Source: Arachidicoccus ginsenosidivorans
Lineage (GTDB): Bacteria > Bacteroidota > Bacteroidia > Chitinophagales > Chitinophagaceae
Direction: 5' to 3'
Assembly: GCF_007971385.1 (NCBI RefSeq)
Contig: NZ_CP042434.1
Span: 4,898,001 to 4,962,000, forward strand
DNA: 64,000 bases
The translations under genes and the position numbers were made by a program. Numbering within the stretch: the first letter of the stretch is position 1; each line of letters starts with the position of its first letter. Shown in pieces: positions 10,077 through 21,413 of this stretch. Under the pieces are notes generated by a model. That model was not told the origin of the DNA, searched no databases, and saw only the letters and a program-made list of their open reading frames with translations.

Positions 10077-12975
10077 ATGCGCATTTACCCGCACAATTAT
10101 TTTTGGATTATCCTAGTATGCTTTGTCCTTGTTGCACCTTTTAATTTGCGAGGACAGCAGTTTACCAAACCAGAGGTTATTAACTATCCCAAAAGTACCT
10201 ATAAGGCCGAGGGACAGAACTGGTCTGTCACCCAGGATGAAAACCGGATTATGTATTTTGGAAATAACCAGGGACTACTGCGCTATGATGGGGAGCAGTG
10301 GCAGCTATTTACGCTGCCTCAAAAAAAGGTTATTCGCAGTGTGGCTGCCGATCATGAGGGTAAAATCTTTTCGGGTGCTTTTGGTGAATTTGGCTACTGG
10401 CAAAAAATCTTTATGGCACCATGCATTACCACTCCCTAAATCACTTGTTTAAAAATCCACAGTTTAAAGAGGAGGAAATCTGGAAAATAATCCCTACCGC
10501 CAATCAGGTATTATTTCAGTCATTCTCCCATATTTACAGCTATCGGGATGGAAAAGTCAGCTCAGTATCTGCGCCTGGCACGATTATGTTTATGTTTCCA
10601 GTGCAGGGAAAAATCTATGTAGATATCCTGGGTAAGGGCATTTTTAGCATTGGCGATGATCTTAGTTTAACCGCTGTCTGTACGGATGAACCTATAAGAC
10701 AACTTAAAGTCACTTTTATACTACCCTACGGGGCAAACGATCTGTTGATCGGTACGGAAAAAAGCGGTATGTACTGCTATAACCTTACCAGTGAGTCACT
10801 ACGCCGGTTTAAAAGTGCCGACGATACTTACTTTATCGACAATGAAATTAATAACGGCGTAGAAATAAGCGACAACCGTTATGCCATTGGGACGATATCT
10901 GCCGGTATCGTACTGATGGACAGTTCGGGCAGGATCCTTAAAAAGCTAGATCGTAGTAACGGTTTACAGAACAATACGATTATCAATTTGATTAAAGACA
11001 AGGATGGCAATTGCTGGCTGGCACTTGACAAAGGAATAGCCCAGTTGATCTTGCACTCAAATATTGAATACTACCTGGATCTGGACGGGCATATAGGTAC
11101 TGTATACTCGGTAGCACTATTTCAGGGGCATATTTATATAGGAACCAACCACGGTTTATTTTCGGCACCTTTTAGTGATCTGGCTAGTTTTGATAAAAAT
11201 AAGCTAACCAGGGTGCCCACGATCATAAACCAGGTCTGGGGATTAAAAGTCATTGATAGTCTGCTATTTTGCAGTTTTAATTCAGGAACTGCCATTATTA
11301 ATAATGGGAAAGTTCGTCTGGTAACCGATACAACAGGCAGCTGGGATATGGAGCCCATGGATGGTGCGCCAGACAGGTTGGTTCAGGGGACTTATTTTGG
11401 CGTAGCCATTTATAAAAAGGAAAATGGGCGGTGGCAGTTTTCTAATTATGTTCATGGTACAGAAAATCAACAGATTAACCGCTTAGTTTTTGATAAGGAT
11501 GGTGTTTTATGGTTAAAACATGCCTATAACGGTATATTCGCCATTAAATTATCACCTGATTTAAAAAGTGTCCAGGTTATCCGGGAGATTGCTAAGGCAA
11601 AAAATTTGCCCAAGGAGGCCGATTTCTCCTTTTTTAAATTAGATGGAAATGTCTATTTAAATGACAAATCTGGGATATATACCTTTGATTTTAAGTCTAA
11701 TACAATAAAACAGGCGCCGCAAATCAACCAGCGGCTGGGACCTTACGTGAACACCCAAACCATTATTGCCGATGGTAATAGCGGGCTTTTTTTAATCGGT
11801 GACGATAACAGCATTACCTACAAAAACAACCAGACCGGTGCATTTCAGACTTTTGCCTTCAATAGCAAATTATTTGGATTGGTAGCGGGTTATGAGAATA
11901 TTACTCCTTATACTGCCACTAAGAGTTTTGTAGGCGGTGAAGAAGGTTTTGTGGTGCTCAACAAAAACGGCAACTCCAGCCTTGAGGACAATCGGCCACC
12001 CGCGATCACCGCTATTGAGGTATTAAGCAGAAACAAAAAAGCCTTTATTGACTCCTCTTTTATTCAAGGTAAAGACAAAATCAAACTCCCCTATAATAAA
12101 AATGGGCTTATCCTGCATTTCTCTGCCATGTGTTACACGCAAAGTACGCAGTATAGCTACTGCCTGGATGATGGCACAAATGCCACCTGGAGTGATTGGA
12201 CCAGAACAGCCGTAAAAGAATATGACAATCTCGCGCCTGGGAATTACATTTTCCGGCTAAAATCTAAAAACACGGATAATATTACCACCTTGTATATCAC
12301 CGTACAAAATCCCTGGTACTGGACCAGCTGGTTTAAAGCCCTTTATTTACTCTTGGCGATATTACTCATCTATTTATTGGTCAAATGGCATCGCCACCGG
12401 CTCAACAAACAGCGTCTTTTGCTGACCAAAAGGATGCGTGAAGAAATTGCCATGCAAAGGCAGAAAAATGAACATGAAATCCTGCTGTTAAAACAAGCGC
12501 AACTTTCTGAGGAAGTTGTTCATAAAAGCGAGGATCTGGCTAAAATAGCCATGGATCTGATCAAAAAGAAAAACATACTAAAAAGCTTAAAGCGCATTTG
12601 CAGTCCATTAAGGACAGTCAGGCCATTGAAGATATTCATGCGCACATACAGAAAATAAGCAAAGTGCTGGAAAAGAATGCTAAAGATGAGGAAAATGAGT
12701 GGCATTTATTTGATAATGGGTTCAACAAAGTCCATGAGGACTTTTTTGACCGACTTATAAAAGCCTATCCGGAACTCACGGCGCAGGATCTGCGCCTGGC
12801 AGCCTACCTCAGGATGAATTTAACGACCAAAGAGATCGCTCCCCTACTAAATATATCTACACGCGGCGTAGAAATTAAACGCTACCGGTTACGTAAAAAA
12901 ATCCATCTGGACGAACATGAAAATCTAAATGATTATATGATTCGTTTTAAGGTGTTAGGTGTATATATTAGGTAA
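10077..12975 (+). CDS. Propeller/triple-tyrosine/LuxR-type sensor-regulator (two frameshifts)
   Basis: Three frames (10077-10439, 10421-12658, 12598-12975) join into 966 aa after adding one A near 10410 and one A near 12583. Order of parts: signal anchor (about 8-24), a long periplasmic beta-propeller sensor (about 45-660), a Y_Y_Y domain (about 678-745), one membrane helix (about 752-772), a charged coiled coil (775-830), and a C-terminal LuxR-type HTH (about 898-958, with LTAQDLRLAAYLRMN and TKEIAPLLNIS). There is no histidine kinase domain, so signalling is direct from the periplasm to DNA, unlike classic hybrid two-component systems. It faces the SusC gene after 577 bp and most likely induces the beta-glucan locus on sensing a periplasmic oligosaccharide. 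Confidence 0.85.
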
Positions 12976-13452
12976 AGACGCCAAAAATAAATTGGGTGTT
13001 CTTATTTAGGCTTGTCCATTTATGTCTTATACTACTTCATTGTTTTTCAGGATAAAAAGTGTGGGTTACTATAAGTCAACAAATGGCTCGGTGCTTTGCC
13101 CATGGTTATCTTCCTGCCGTTATGCCTTAGCTGGTCAATTTTCTGCACTTTTTTCAAGCTTGCTGCCCTCTGCCCTCCGATTTTGATTTATTACCTGTAC
13201 GATTTTTTAGGCAAAAGTTAAAAATCCAATTACCTGAAAACTTTGTTATGGGTATGCTTTTTTTGTTAAAATGCCAATTTAAGGTGTTCTACCACTTCAA
13301 TTTCATAAAAAATACAAATTCTACTTCATTATTTTATAAATATTTTGTTGTATAATTATTTATATATTAATAAAAGATGTAATGATGTAGATATGAGTAG
13401 TTGTTTTGGGCTAAAAATGAAATAATGATGTAGTCTCGATGTGTTAATGAAT

Positions 13453-13484
13453 TTTGAATTTGCCGACTTACGAACGTAGATTTG
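13453..13484 (+). promoter_or_regulatory. Bacteroidota-type promoter before first SusC
   Basis: TTTG at 13453-13456, a 20-base spacer, then TAGATTTG at 13477-13484 match the TTTG/TAnnTTTG consensus of Bacteroidota primary-sigma promoters. The SusC ATG at 13553 lies 69 bp downstream, leaving a leader of about 60 nt. The rest of the gap 12976-13552 is very AT-rich (13310-13400) and may hold the binding site of the sensor-regulator. Confidence 0.65.
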
Positions 13485-13552
13485 GATTGTCTTAACACGC
13501 CCTCCAGGTAGATCAAATCCATATGCATTTAACAATTAAAATAAAATTTAGC

Positions 13553-16500
13553 ATGAAAAAAATCCACATTCTGCTTTTGCTACTCACGGTTTTGCCGGCA
13601 TTTATTTTTGCCCAGCAAACCGACTATCATGGTCGGGTAATCGACTCGCTTACTGGCGACGCGGTTGCTGGCGCTACTATCGTCTTGCTTGGGACGACAA
13701 AAAGCAATGGCGTCATTACAAATGCATCCGGCGTTTTCACCATTAGCGCACAGCAAAATCAACAACTAAGTATTTCAAGTATTGGCTATGGCGCTAAAAC
13801 AGTTACATTGACCAGTAATACCAACCTGATCATCAAACTTGCCAGTCAGGTGGCCAGCCAAAGCACGGTCGTGGTAATTGGTTATGGTACCCAAAAGAAA
13901 TAGATGTCACGGGTTCTGTAGCGCAGATTAAAGGTGAGGAAATTGCAAAGCAAGCCTCTGTCAATCCGATTGCTGCACTGCAAGGTAAAGTCGCCGGTGT
14001 TCAGATTACCAATAGTGGTGCACCAGGTTCCAGCCCCGATATCACCATTCGCGGCCTGGGTACTTTTCAGGGGAACCCCAAGCCGCTTTATGTGGTAGAT
14101 GGCGTCTGGCTGGATGATATCTCGTTTTTAAATACAGCGGACATAAAAAGTATGAGTATTTTAAAAGACGCCTCCAGTGAGTCAATTTACGGTGTCCGTG
14201 GCGCCAATGGAGTAATCATCATTACCACCAATAAAGGCATTGCCGGCAAGTTAAACATCAATTACAATGGCTATGTAGGCTATCAGGTAGCTAATAATAT
14301 TCCAACAATGGCCGATGGCCATGAATATGCCATTTTGTACAATGAACTTCAAAGGGTGAGTGGCGGTACGAATATGTTAGATTCTTCCCAGTTCAGCCAA
14401 GGCACCAATTGGTTCAATGCTGAACTCAGAAATGCCATTGTCACCAACCACCAATTGTCTGTTAATGGTGGCGGAGATAAATCTGTTTACAATCTTTCAC
14501 TAGGTTATCTTAGTCAGCAAGGGCTGTTAAAGACAAATAAATACCAGCGGTATACCTTAAATTTTGCCAATGAGATTCACTTTACGCCAAAAATTACCTT
14601 TGGCTATAATGTCATGGGGGCTTATAGCAAATCCCATGACGTACCGGGCGGCATCTGGCGGTATTTATATACCGCACCACCCATTATGCCTGTTCGTTTT
14701 TCCAATGGCTTTTATGGTGATCCCGGGTATTATGGTTTAGGCTCTTCCGTTTCTAATCCACAGGTCACCTTAGACTATAATAATGCCGCTACCCAGATTT
14801 ATCATATCAATGGCAACGCTTATGTTAATATAGATCTGTTGCGGCATTTTACTTTGCATTCCATTTTAGGTGGAACCTATCATGAGAACGACTTTAAAAA
14901 CTTTACCCCTGTCTATAAAGCCAATGCCAATCAGATGAGTTCCCACAATACACTTTCCATCAATACAAGCTGGCAAAAAGACTGGATTATTGACAATACC
15001 CTGACCTATGCCAATACCTTTGGCGGTGTCCATCATGTAAGCATTATGGCCGGTCAGGAAGCGCAGCGTATTTATAATTACAGCCAAAACAGCACTGGCC
15101 TTGACGGCGGACTCAGCTCAGATCCTGCCACCTGGTACTTAAAACTAGCCAGTGGCAATGGTACCACCACGGATGATATCTCTATTATCAAAAGAGCCTC
15201 TTATTTTGGCAGGCTCACCTACAGCTACAAAAGCAGATATAGCCTGACCAGTACGCTGCGTTCAGATGCCAGCTCTGTCTTTACGGATAACTCCGGTCGT
15301 GCACTGCTGCCTTCGGTAGGAGTCGCCTGGATTATTACCGGCGAGAACTTTATGCAAGACCAGCAGGTCTTTGATTTATTAAAACTAAAAGCCAGCTGGG
15401 GAGAAGTAGGTAATGACGGCATACCGGCCTATACTGCTTCCCAGCAAACCACCAGTAGCAGTATTATTTTTGGTAATACCCAAACGATCTCCAGCGGCCA
15501 AAGTGTCCAATCTCCTTTGCCACCACCCCTTACCTGGGAAAAAAGCGCCGGCACGGACATTGGGCTGGAAGCGGCGCTGCTCCATAATCGTTTAGAAATT
15601 AATGCAGATTATTATAATAAGAAAACCCAGAATTTTATCTATTATTATGGACTCCAAGGGGCCCTGGGTTATACCACCAGTTATGTCATTGAAAATATTG
15701 GAGAACTGCAGAACCAAGGTTTAGAATTCTCTGCCACCTGGCATGACCAGGCTTCCAGTGACTTTTCCTATAGCATTAGTGCCAATATTGCCTATAACAA
15801 AAATGAGTTTACCAAAAATAACTATGGCGGCAATCAAAAATTCTATTCCGGCGGTGGCGCTTCCACCGGTGGCCAGCTTGGCACCATTACCACGCTTGGG
15901 CTGCCTGTAGGGGCCTTCTACGGGTATAAAGTTATTGGTATTTTCCAATCACCGGATGATGTACAAAATTATAAAAATACCGATGGCGTCCTGTATCAAC
16001 CCAATGCAGTACCCGGCGATTTTAAATATGCCAAATTATCGGACGATGGTCTGGCCATCAATGGCAATGACAGAACCATGATTGGCAATCCCAATCCTAA
16101 ATATACCTATGGACTGAACACCTCATTTACTTACCGTCACTTTGATCTGGCCATTGATTTGTCCGGTGTAGCGGATGTGGATGTCTATAACGCGAATAAA
16201 GGGCTGCGTTTTGGGGCTGAGAATTTTACAAAGGATTTCTATGATAAGCGTTGGCATGGGCAAGGCAGCTCAAATACGGATCCTTCCGTTAATCTGGGCG
16301 GTGGCCAGAATTATTATATCAATTCCTGGTATGTAGAGGACGGTAGCTATTTAAAAATTAGAAATATACAATTGGGTTACACCCTGCCGCTGGCTGGCAA
16401 TCATCTGGGAATTGAGAAACTGCGGTTGTATATCAATGCGCAAAATCCGGTGATCTTTACCAAATACACCGGATTTTCCCCAGAAATCTCGGGTGGAACA

Positions 16501-16578
16501 CCAGGTAATATCAATATTGACAATAATGTCTACCCACTATCCGCCATTTATAATTTTGGTGTAAACCTCACTTTCTAA
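13553..16578 (+). CDS. SusC-like TonB-dependent outer-membrane transporter (one frameshift)
   Basis: About 1008 aa after adding one A near 13900, where KK is followed by a premature TAG; restored text is GTQKKIDVTGSV, the usual SusC junction. ATG 13553 is chosen over 13523 because it starts a clean signal peptide (MKKIHILLLLL to FAQQ). Then follow a carboxypeptidase-regulatory-like domain (about 24-100), the plug with PLYVVDGV, SMSILKDASS and IYGVRGANGVIIITT, and a 22-strand barrel ending in a terminal Phe (VNLTF). There is no STN domain, so it does not signal to a FecR, which fits control by the adjacent sensor-regulator. With the SusD that follows it should import beta-glucan oligosaccharides across the outer membrane. 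Confidence 0.92.
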
Positions 16579-16597
16579 GCTCCTAAAAATAATAATT

Positions 16598-18124
16598 ATG
16601 TTACGCAATAAAAATATCTTACTTAGCAGATGGGCAGCCTTAATTTTTAGTAGTTTACTTTTAATGTCGCTAATGATCAGTAGTTGCTCTAAGGATTTTA
16701 CCTCCGCTAAAAGCGCCTTGCAGGGGCACCAACCGGTACAGATTTTTGGGCAAATGCTGATGCGGCAACTGCAGCCCGTGCTGTCAATGCGATTTATGCC
16801 AATCTACGCACTTGGAACAATGTGGCCTTTGCTGCCATTTGTGTGGAGAATATGGGCTCTGACGATGCTATTAAAGGCAGTGTTGCCACAGATGCCACCT
16901 ATATCAATGAATACGATAATTTTACAGTAGACGCTTCTGAAGGACAACTGGACGGTTTTTGGACCGCTCAGTATCAAAATATCAATCTCTGTAATCAGGT
17001 ACTGGCCAATGTACCGGCTATTAGTATGGACGCCTCATTAAAATCCCGTTATGAAGGCGAGGCTAAGTTTATTCGGGCCTGGTCTTATTTTCGCTTAGTC
17101 AGAGCTTTTGGCAATATTCCGCTGATCATGAAACTGCCCCAAACAGCTGAAGAACTTAATCCGAAACAAAGTACGGCAGCTGAAGTATACGCCGCCATTG
17201 ATCAGGATCTGACAGAAGCAGCCGGGCTTCTGCCCGCCACTTATGGCGCTGCCGATGTAGGCAGGGCCACCAAAGGCGCTGCCTTGTCGCTACATGCCAA
17301 AGTCGATATGTATGAAGCTGGTAAAGACGCTTCTAAGTGGCAAAATGTGCTGGATTATACCAACAGCGTTATTCAATCGGGGTCTATAGTTTATACCCGG
17401 ATTATTATGCTATGTTTCGTATTAGGGGTGAGAACTGCAGTGAATCCATTTTTGAGGTGCAGTGTAATTACGTAGCTGGAAATTCAGATATCTCCAACTC
17501 TCAGTATGCCCAGGTGCAGGGCAATAGAGAAACCAATGCCGGCTGGGGTTTTAACGTGCCTACTACAGATCTGCTCAATGCATTTGAGCCGGGAGATCCG
17601 CGCCTGGCGGCTACCATAATGAGGGCCGGTGTTACAACGCCCGATGGTGATGTAGTCCCCCACCTAGCGCCGGTGCACCAACTATGTACAATATGAAGGC
17701 CTACGTGCCCTTTACATTGGCCGTGGCTACCAACCAAGGCGCTGACCAGAATGTCCGGGTACTGCGCTACGCCGATGTATTACTGATGAACGCAGAGGCC
17801 AATAATGAGTTGGGGCACGCGGCAGATGCGCTTACGTCTCTGGAAAAAGTAAGGGCCCGGGCAAGAGCCAAGAGCGCCAACCCTACGGTTGACCTGCCCA
17901 AAGTAACGACCACAGACAAGGATCAGTTACGCAAGGCTATTTACCATGAAAGAAGAGTGGAACTGGCCATGGAAAATGACCGCTATTTTGATGTAATCAG
18001 ACAAGGGCGTGCAGCGACTATATTTGGACCGCTGGGATGGGTGGCTAAAGACTCCATCTGGCCTATTCCTCAGGCAGAAATAGACAATAGCGGTGGCATC
18101 CTGGTACAGAACGCTGGTTGGTAA
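16598..18124 (+). CDS. SusD-like glycan-binding lipoprotein (three frameshifts)
   Basis: Four frame pieces join into about 509 aa when one G is added near 16722, one G near 17382 and one C near 17660. The N-terminus is a lipoprotein signal with lipobox ISSC. SusD features: EGEAKFIRAWSYFRLVRAFGNIPL (TPR-like helix; quoted in part), GRATKGAALSLHAKVDMYEAG, RYADVLLMNAEANNELG, IYHERRVELAMENDRYFDVIRQG in part, and the terminal NAGW. It starts 19 bp after SusC and caps that transporter on the cell surface. All three breaks are in G4 or C5 runs and shift by one missing base; the protein is otherwise well conserved to its last residue, so it is probably functional. Confidence 0.9.
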
Positions 18125-18205
18125 GAAACCTAAGTGGTGAACAGCGCAGGCTTTTACATTAGGTGAATAAAATATTTGCATTGAAAAATTACTCTGAAAA
18201 TTAAT

Positions 18206-19084
18206 ATGATGAATACGATAAAAACAATAAATAATGGCTGGTTTACTGTGAGTAGGCTTACAGGCAAACTGAGCATGGTAGCCGTAGTGCTGGCCATGTT
18301 GGCAAGTTGTCAAAAATCCTTTGATCCTGACAGCTATAAACCAGACTATACGATTGGTGGATATACTTCCTCCAGCGAAGTAGCCGCTGCCAATCAACTA
18401 GCTTACTGGGCTTTTGATGGAGGGTATATTGATAGTGTTACCCAGACTGAAGGGACTCCAGAGCCGGCTGACGCCGTAAGCTTTGTGGATGGTATTACGG
18501 GCCAAAGTGCCCGTATTGCCAGCCCGGGCGCTATCCAGACCCACTTGGAAAACAAAATTGCCGCCCTAAACAGTTTTACGATTGCCTGCTGGCTTCGCCA
18601 TCCAGATAATCTGGACGCCGACGGGAAATTGTTTTCCTATATTCCCTGGTCTTTAAACGAGCCAGGTTATTCCTGGGAGCAAAGTAAGTTTTTTATGCTG
18701 TTTAATAATGCGGATAACTCAGCGGGGACTTACGGGAAAGTTTGTTTAATGGATCAGTGGTTTGATAAAGGTCAGGTATGGCCGGCAATGCTGGATGGCA
18801 ACTGGCACAACCTGGCCCTCAGCTATGACGGTAGCTCAGGTGCCATGCGGATATATATTGACGGCGCCATCTTCTCAGAAACCCAAAATTATGCCTTTAA
18901 TCCACAAAATGATTTTGGCAGTGCTACTAGTTTTACCATCGGCGGTCCTGACGCCAATGCGCATCAGGTGAACGGCTGGATGAATTCCCTGAGTGGCGAT
19001 ATCGATGAATTCAGGGTGTATAGCAAAGTGCTGAGTGGGGATGATATACATGCCCTGTACTTATTGCAATTAAATGGCTTGTAG
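18206..19084 (+). CDS. LamG/concanavalin-like surface lipoprotein
   Basis: An intact 292-aa protein with a lipoprotein signal (VVLAMLASC) and one LamG-like jelly-roll domain (about 65-290): LAYWAFDGGYIDS, FTIACWLRHP, GNWHNLALSYDG, MRIYIDGAIFSE and DIDEFRVYSKVLS are typical LamG-3 landmarks. It lies 81 bp after SusD, where surface glycan-binding proteins are normally encoded. The likely role is to hold polysaccharide at the cell surface for the surface GH144 enzyme and SusCD. No catalytic residues can be recognised, and binding specificity cannot be read from sequence. Confidence 0.85.
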   Translation: MMNTIKTINNGWFTVSRLTGKLSMVAVVLAMLASCQKSFDPDSYKPDYTIGGYTSSSEVAAANQLAYWAFDGGYIDSVTQTEGTPEPADAVSFVDGITGQSARIASPGAIQTHLENKIAALNSFTIACWLRHPDNLDADGKLFSYIPWSLNEPGYSWEQSKFFMLFNNADNSAGTYGKVCLMDQWFDKGQVWPAMLDGNWHNLALSYDGSSGAMRIYIDGAIFSETQNYAFNPQNDFGSATSFTIGGPDANAHQVNGWMNSLSGDIDEFRVYSKVLSGDDIHALYLLQLNGL

Positions 19085-19126
19085 TATCTATTGCGCATGG
19101 ATGGTACTAAGGGAACCAATGAGGCG

Positions 19127-19149
19127 GTCAGTGCAGTCAGTGCAGTCAG
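19127..19149. repeat. 9-bp tandem repeat
   Basis: GTCAGTGCA occurs twice in tandem (19127-19144) followed by GTCAG, in the 228-bp gap between the LamG gene and the first GH144 gene. No function is apparent. Confidence 0.7.
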
Positions 19150-19312
19150 GTAGGCTAACAGTCATTATAAATCAATAAAGTAACAAGTATGGTTACAAAT
19201 AGAATCTCAAAAAAACGGTAGGATAACCTGGTGCCCACGGAATTTTGGGCGCCCAGGTTTATCCAATTAATCCTTTATAGTCAATTTTTAGTGACATAGA
19301 TTTTTACATACA

Positions 19313-21018
19313 ATGATATACCACTTTACTTCAAGACGGTTTAAGTTTTACCGGATCAGTCTTTGGCTGTCGGCCGCTCTACTATGTCTTCAGGCCTGCG
19401 GCAAATCAGGTCAGATAGCCCCTACACCTGCTCCACCTGCGGATACGCCAGTTACCATCTTTTCCTTAAACAGTGTAAAGGTAGATGGTCTGCAACAAGG
19501 CTTTAAATATCAGGGCACTTCTACAAGTCCGGTAATTACACTAAGTTTTAATGCGCCTGTGGCGGCTAGTACTGAGCAGGCAGGCCTTTCCCTTAAGGAC
19601 GCCGCGGGCAAGGTAATCCCTATAAAGATTACCGCAAAGTCCGGTGCAGCGGATAGCGTGCTTTTGGTTACCCCTGTCAGTAAACTTGAATATCTGACAA
19701 AATACAACTTAGCCCTTTCTACTGAACTGCATTCCAGCGCTGGCACTGCTTTGCAGTCTGGAGTCGCTGTTAATTTATTAACCGCTATTGACTCTTCTGA
19801 TAAATTTGAAAGGATAACAGACAGTAGTCTGCTGACCCTTATCCAAAAAAGAAGCTTCGCCTATTTTTGGGATCTGGCCAACCCCGTTTCCGGGATGGCG
19901 CTGGAAAGGAGCTCCACGCCTACCACTTGTACCACTGGAGGAACGGGTTTTGGTATTATGGCAATAATAGCTGCCGTTAAAAGGCAGTTTATTACTAAAG
20001 CGGACGGGCTTGCCCGGGTGGAGAAAATAGTGCAGTTTTTAACGGATAAGTGCACGACTTATCATGGGGCATTTGCGCACTGGATTAATGGCAATACCGG
20101 GGCTACTATTGCCTTTTCTCCCCATGATAATGGTGGTGACATTGTGGAGACTTCTTATCTGATGATGGGCCTACTCTCGGCAAGACAGTTTTTTAATAGT
20201 GAGGATGCCACACAGCAGCATTTGCGTACCAAAATAAATCAGCTCTGGGATCAGGTAGACTGGACATGGTATCAGCAAAACCAGCAGGTGCTTTATTGGA
20301 ACTGGAGCCCGGATTATCAATTTGCTGTGAATGTAAAAGTACAGGGCTATAATGAAGCATTGATTACCTATGTACTGGCCGCCAGCTCTAAAACGCATTC
20401 AATTAACAAAACGGTATATGATGAAGGCTGGGCTGCGAGTGGCGCCCTTAAAAATGGCCACAGCTATTTTGGATATACATTGCCCCTGGGGCCTGACTTA
20501 GGAGGGCCGCTCTTTTTTGAACAGTATTCCTTTATGGGGCTTAATCCCCGTGGGTTAACAGATGTTTATGGCGATTATGATTTGCAGACCAAAAATCATA
20601 GTTTGATTAATTATGCCTACTGTGTAAGTAATCCACTGGGTTATTATGGTTACAGTGCCCAGTGCTGGGGGCTGACTGCCAGTGATATTCAGGGGGGATA
20701 TAGTGCCAGCTCACCGACCAATGATCTGGGGGTGATCGCCCCCACGGCCGCTGTTTCGGCCCTTGCTTTTACACCAGAAGCGTCCATGGCCGCCATTCGT
20801 TTTTTTATTATCAGTTAGGCGATCGGATCCTGGGGAAGTACGGCTTTTATGACGCGTTTAATCTGACCAATCCCTGGGTTGATTCGGACTATCTGGCCAT
20901 TGACCAGGGACCGCAGGTGGTCATGATCGAAAACTATAGATCTGGATTTTTATGGCAGTTATTTATGAGCTGCCCGGAAGTTAAAAGCGGACTACAAAAA
21001 CTAGGCTTCAGTTATTAA
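19313..21018 (+). CDS. GH144-type beta-1,2-glucanase, surface lipoprotein with Ig-like domain (one frameshift)
   Basis: About 568 aa after adding one T to the T7 run near 20803; the restored tail reads YYQLGDRILGKYGFYDAFN and ends in LGFSY. Parts: lipoprotein signal with lipobox LQAC (about residue 29), an SbsA-type Ig-like domain (about 45-155), then the glucoamylase-like (alpha/alpha)6 domain now classed as GH144 (about 165-568), with GGTGFGIMAIIAAVKR, GDIVETSYLMMGLL, LYWNWSPDYQF, GPLFFEQYSFMGLNP and AIDQGPQVVMIENYR. Known GH144 enzymes cleave linear beta-1,2-glucan (endo enzyme of Chitinophaga pinensis; sophorose-releasing enzyme of Parabacteroides distasonis). As a probable outer-membrane lipoprotein it is the likely first, endo-acting enzyme. 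The annotation name glucoamylase would be misleading. Confidence 0.85.
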
Positions 21019-21413
21019 GGTAATTGAATTGATGGATTTTAGCTAAGGTGCAGGGATGGCATAGTAAACAAATGGAGTTAGTATTCGCCGCCGCAGTTAT
21101 ATTAACCTGATTTGGTGAAAACAGTGAAACCATTTAATGGAGTAAATAGAAAAGTAGATAAAATATTGCTCGACTTTAGCAGCGAGCGTCTTTATACAAA
21201 TAGCCAAATTGGAAAACGAGGCGAGTTTAAATACAATCGGGAACAAGAATTCTTCCATCCAAGGTTAATCAGGATAAATCAAGGTACAGCGGTGGGGCAG
21301 AAATTATTATTATGTTTTTTTTAATAAGCAAGCTGATAAGTATTGTAGTGGTAACCTGGCGGATGCCCGCTAATTGATTGTTTTTCTGCTGTCTCCCCTC
21401 CTCATCTAATAAA
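21019..21413. other. Intergenic region, 395 bp
   Basis: No conserved protein is recognised here. A 70-codon frame at 21112-21324 shows no recognisable motif and starts with TTG, so I treat it as chance. No terminator or exact promoter element was seen. Confidence 0.4.

Noticed and set aside
13310..13400. AT-rich stretch as a replication or attachment site
   Set aside because: No direct repeats, integrase or replication gene nearby; ordinary promoter-upstream DNA is sufficient.
21112..21324. 70-codon frame between the first GH144 gene and the first GH3 gene
   Set aside because: TTG start, no recognisable domain and a composition typical of AT-rich intergenic DNA.
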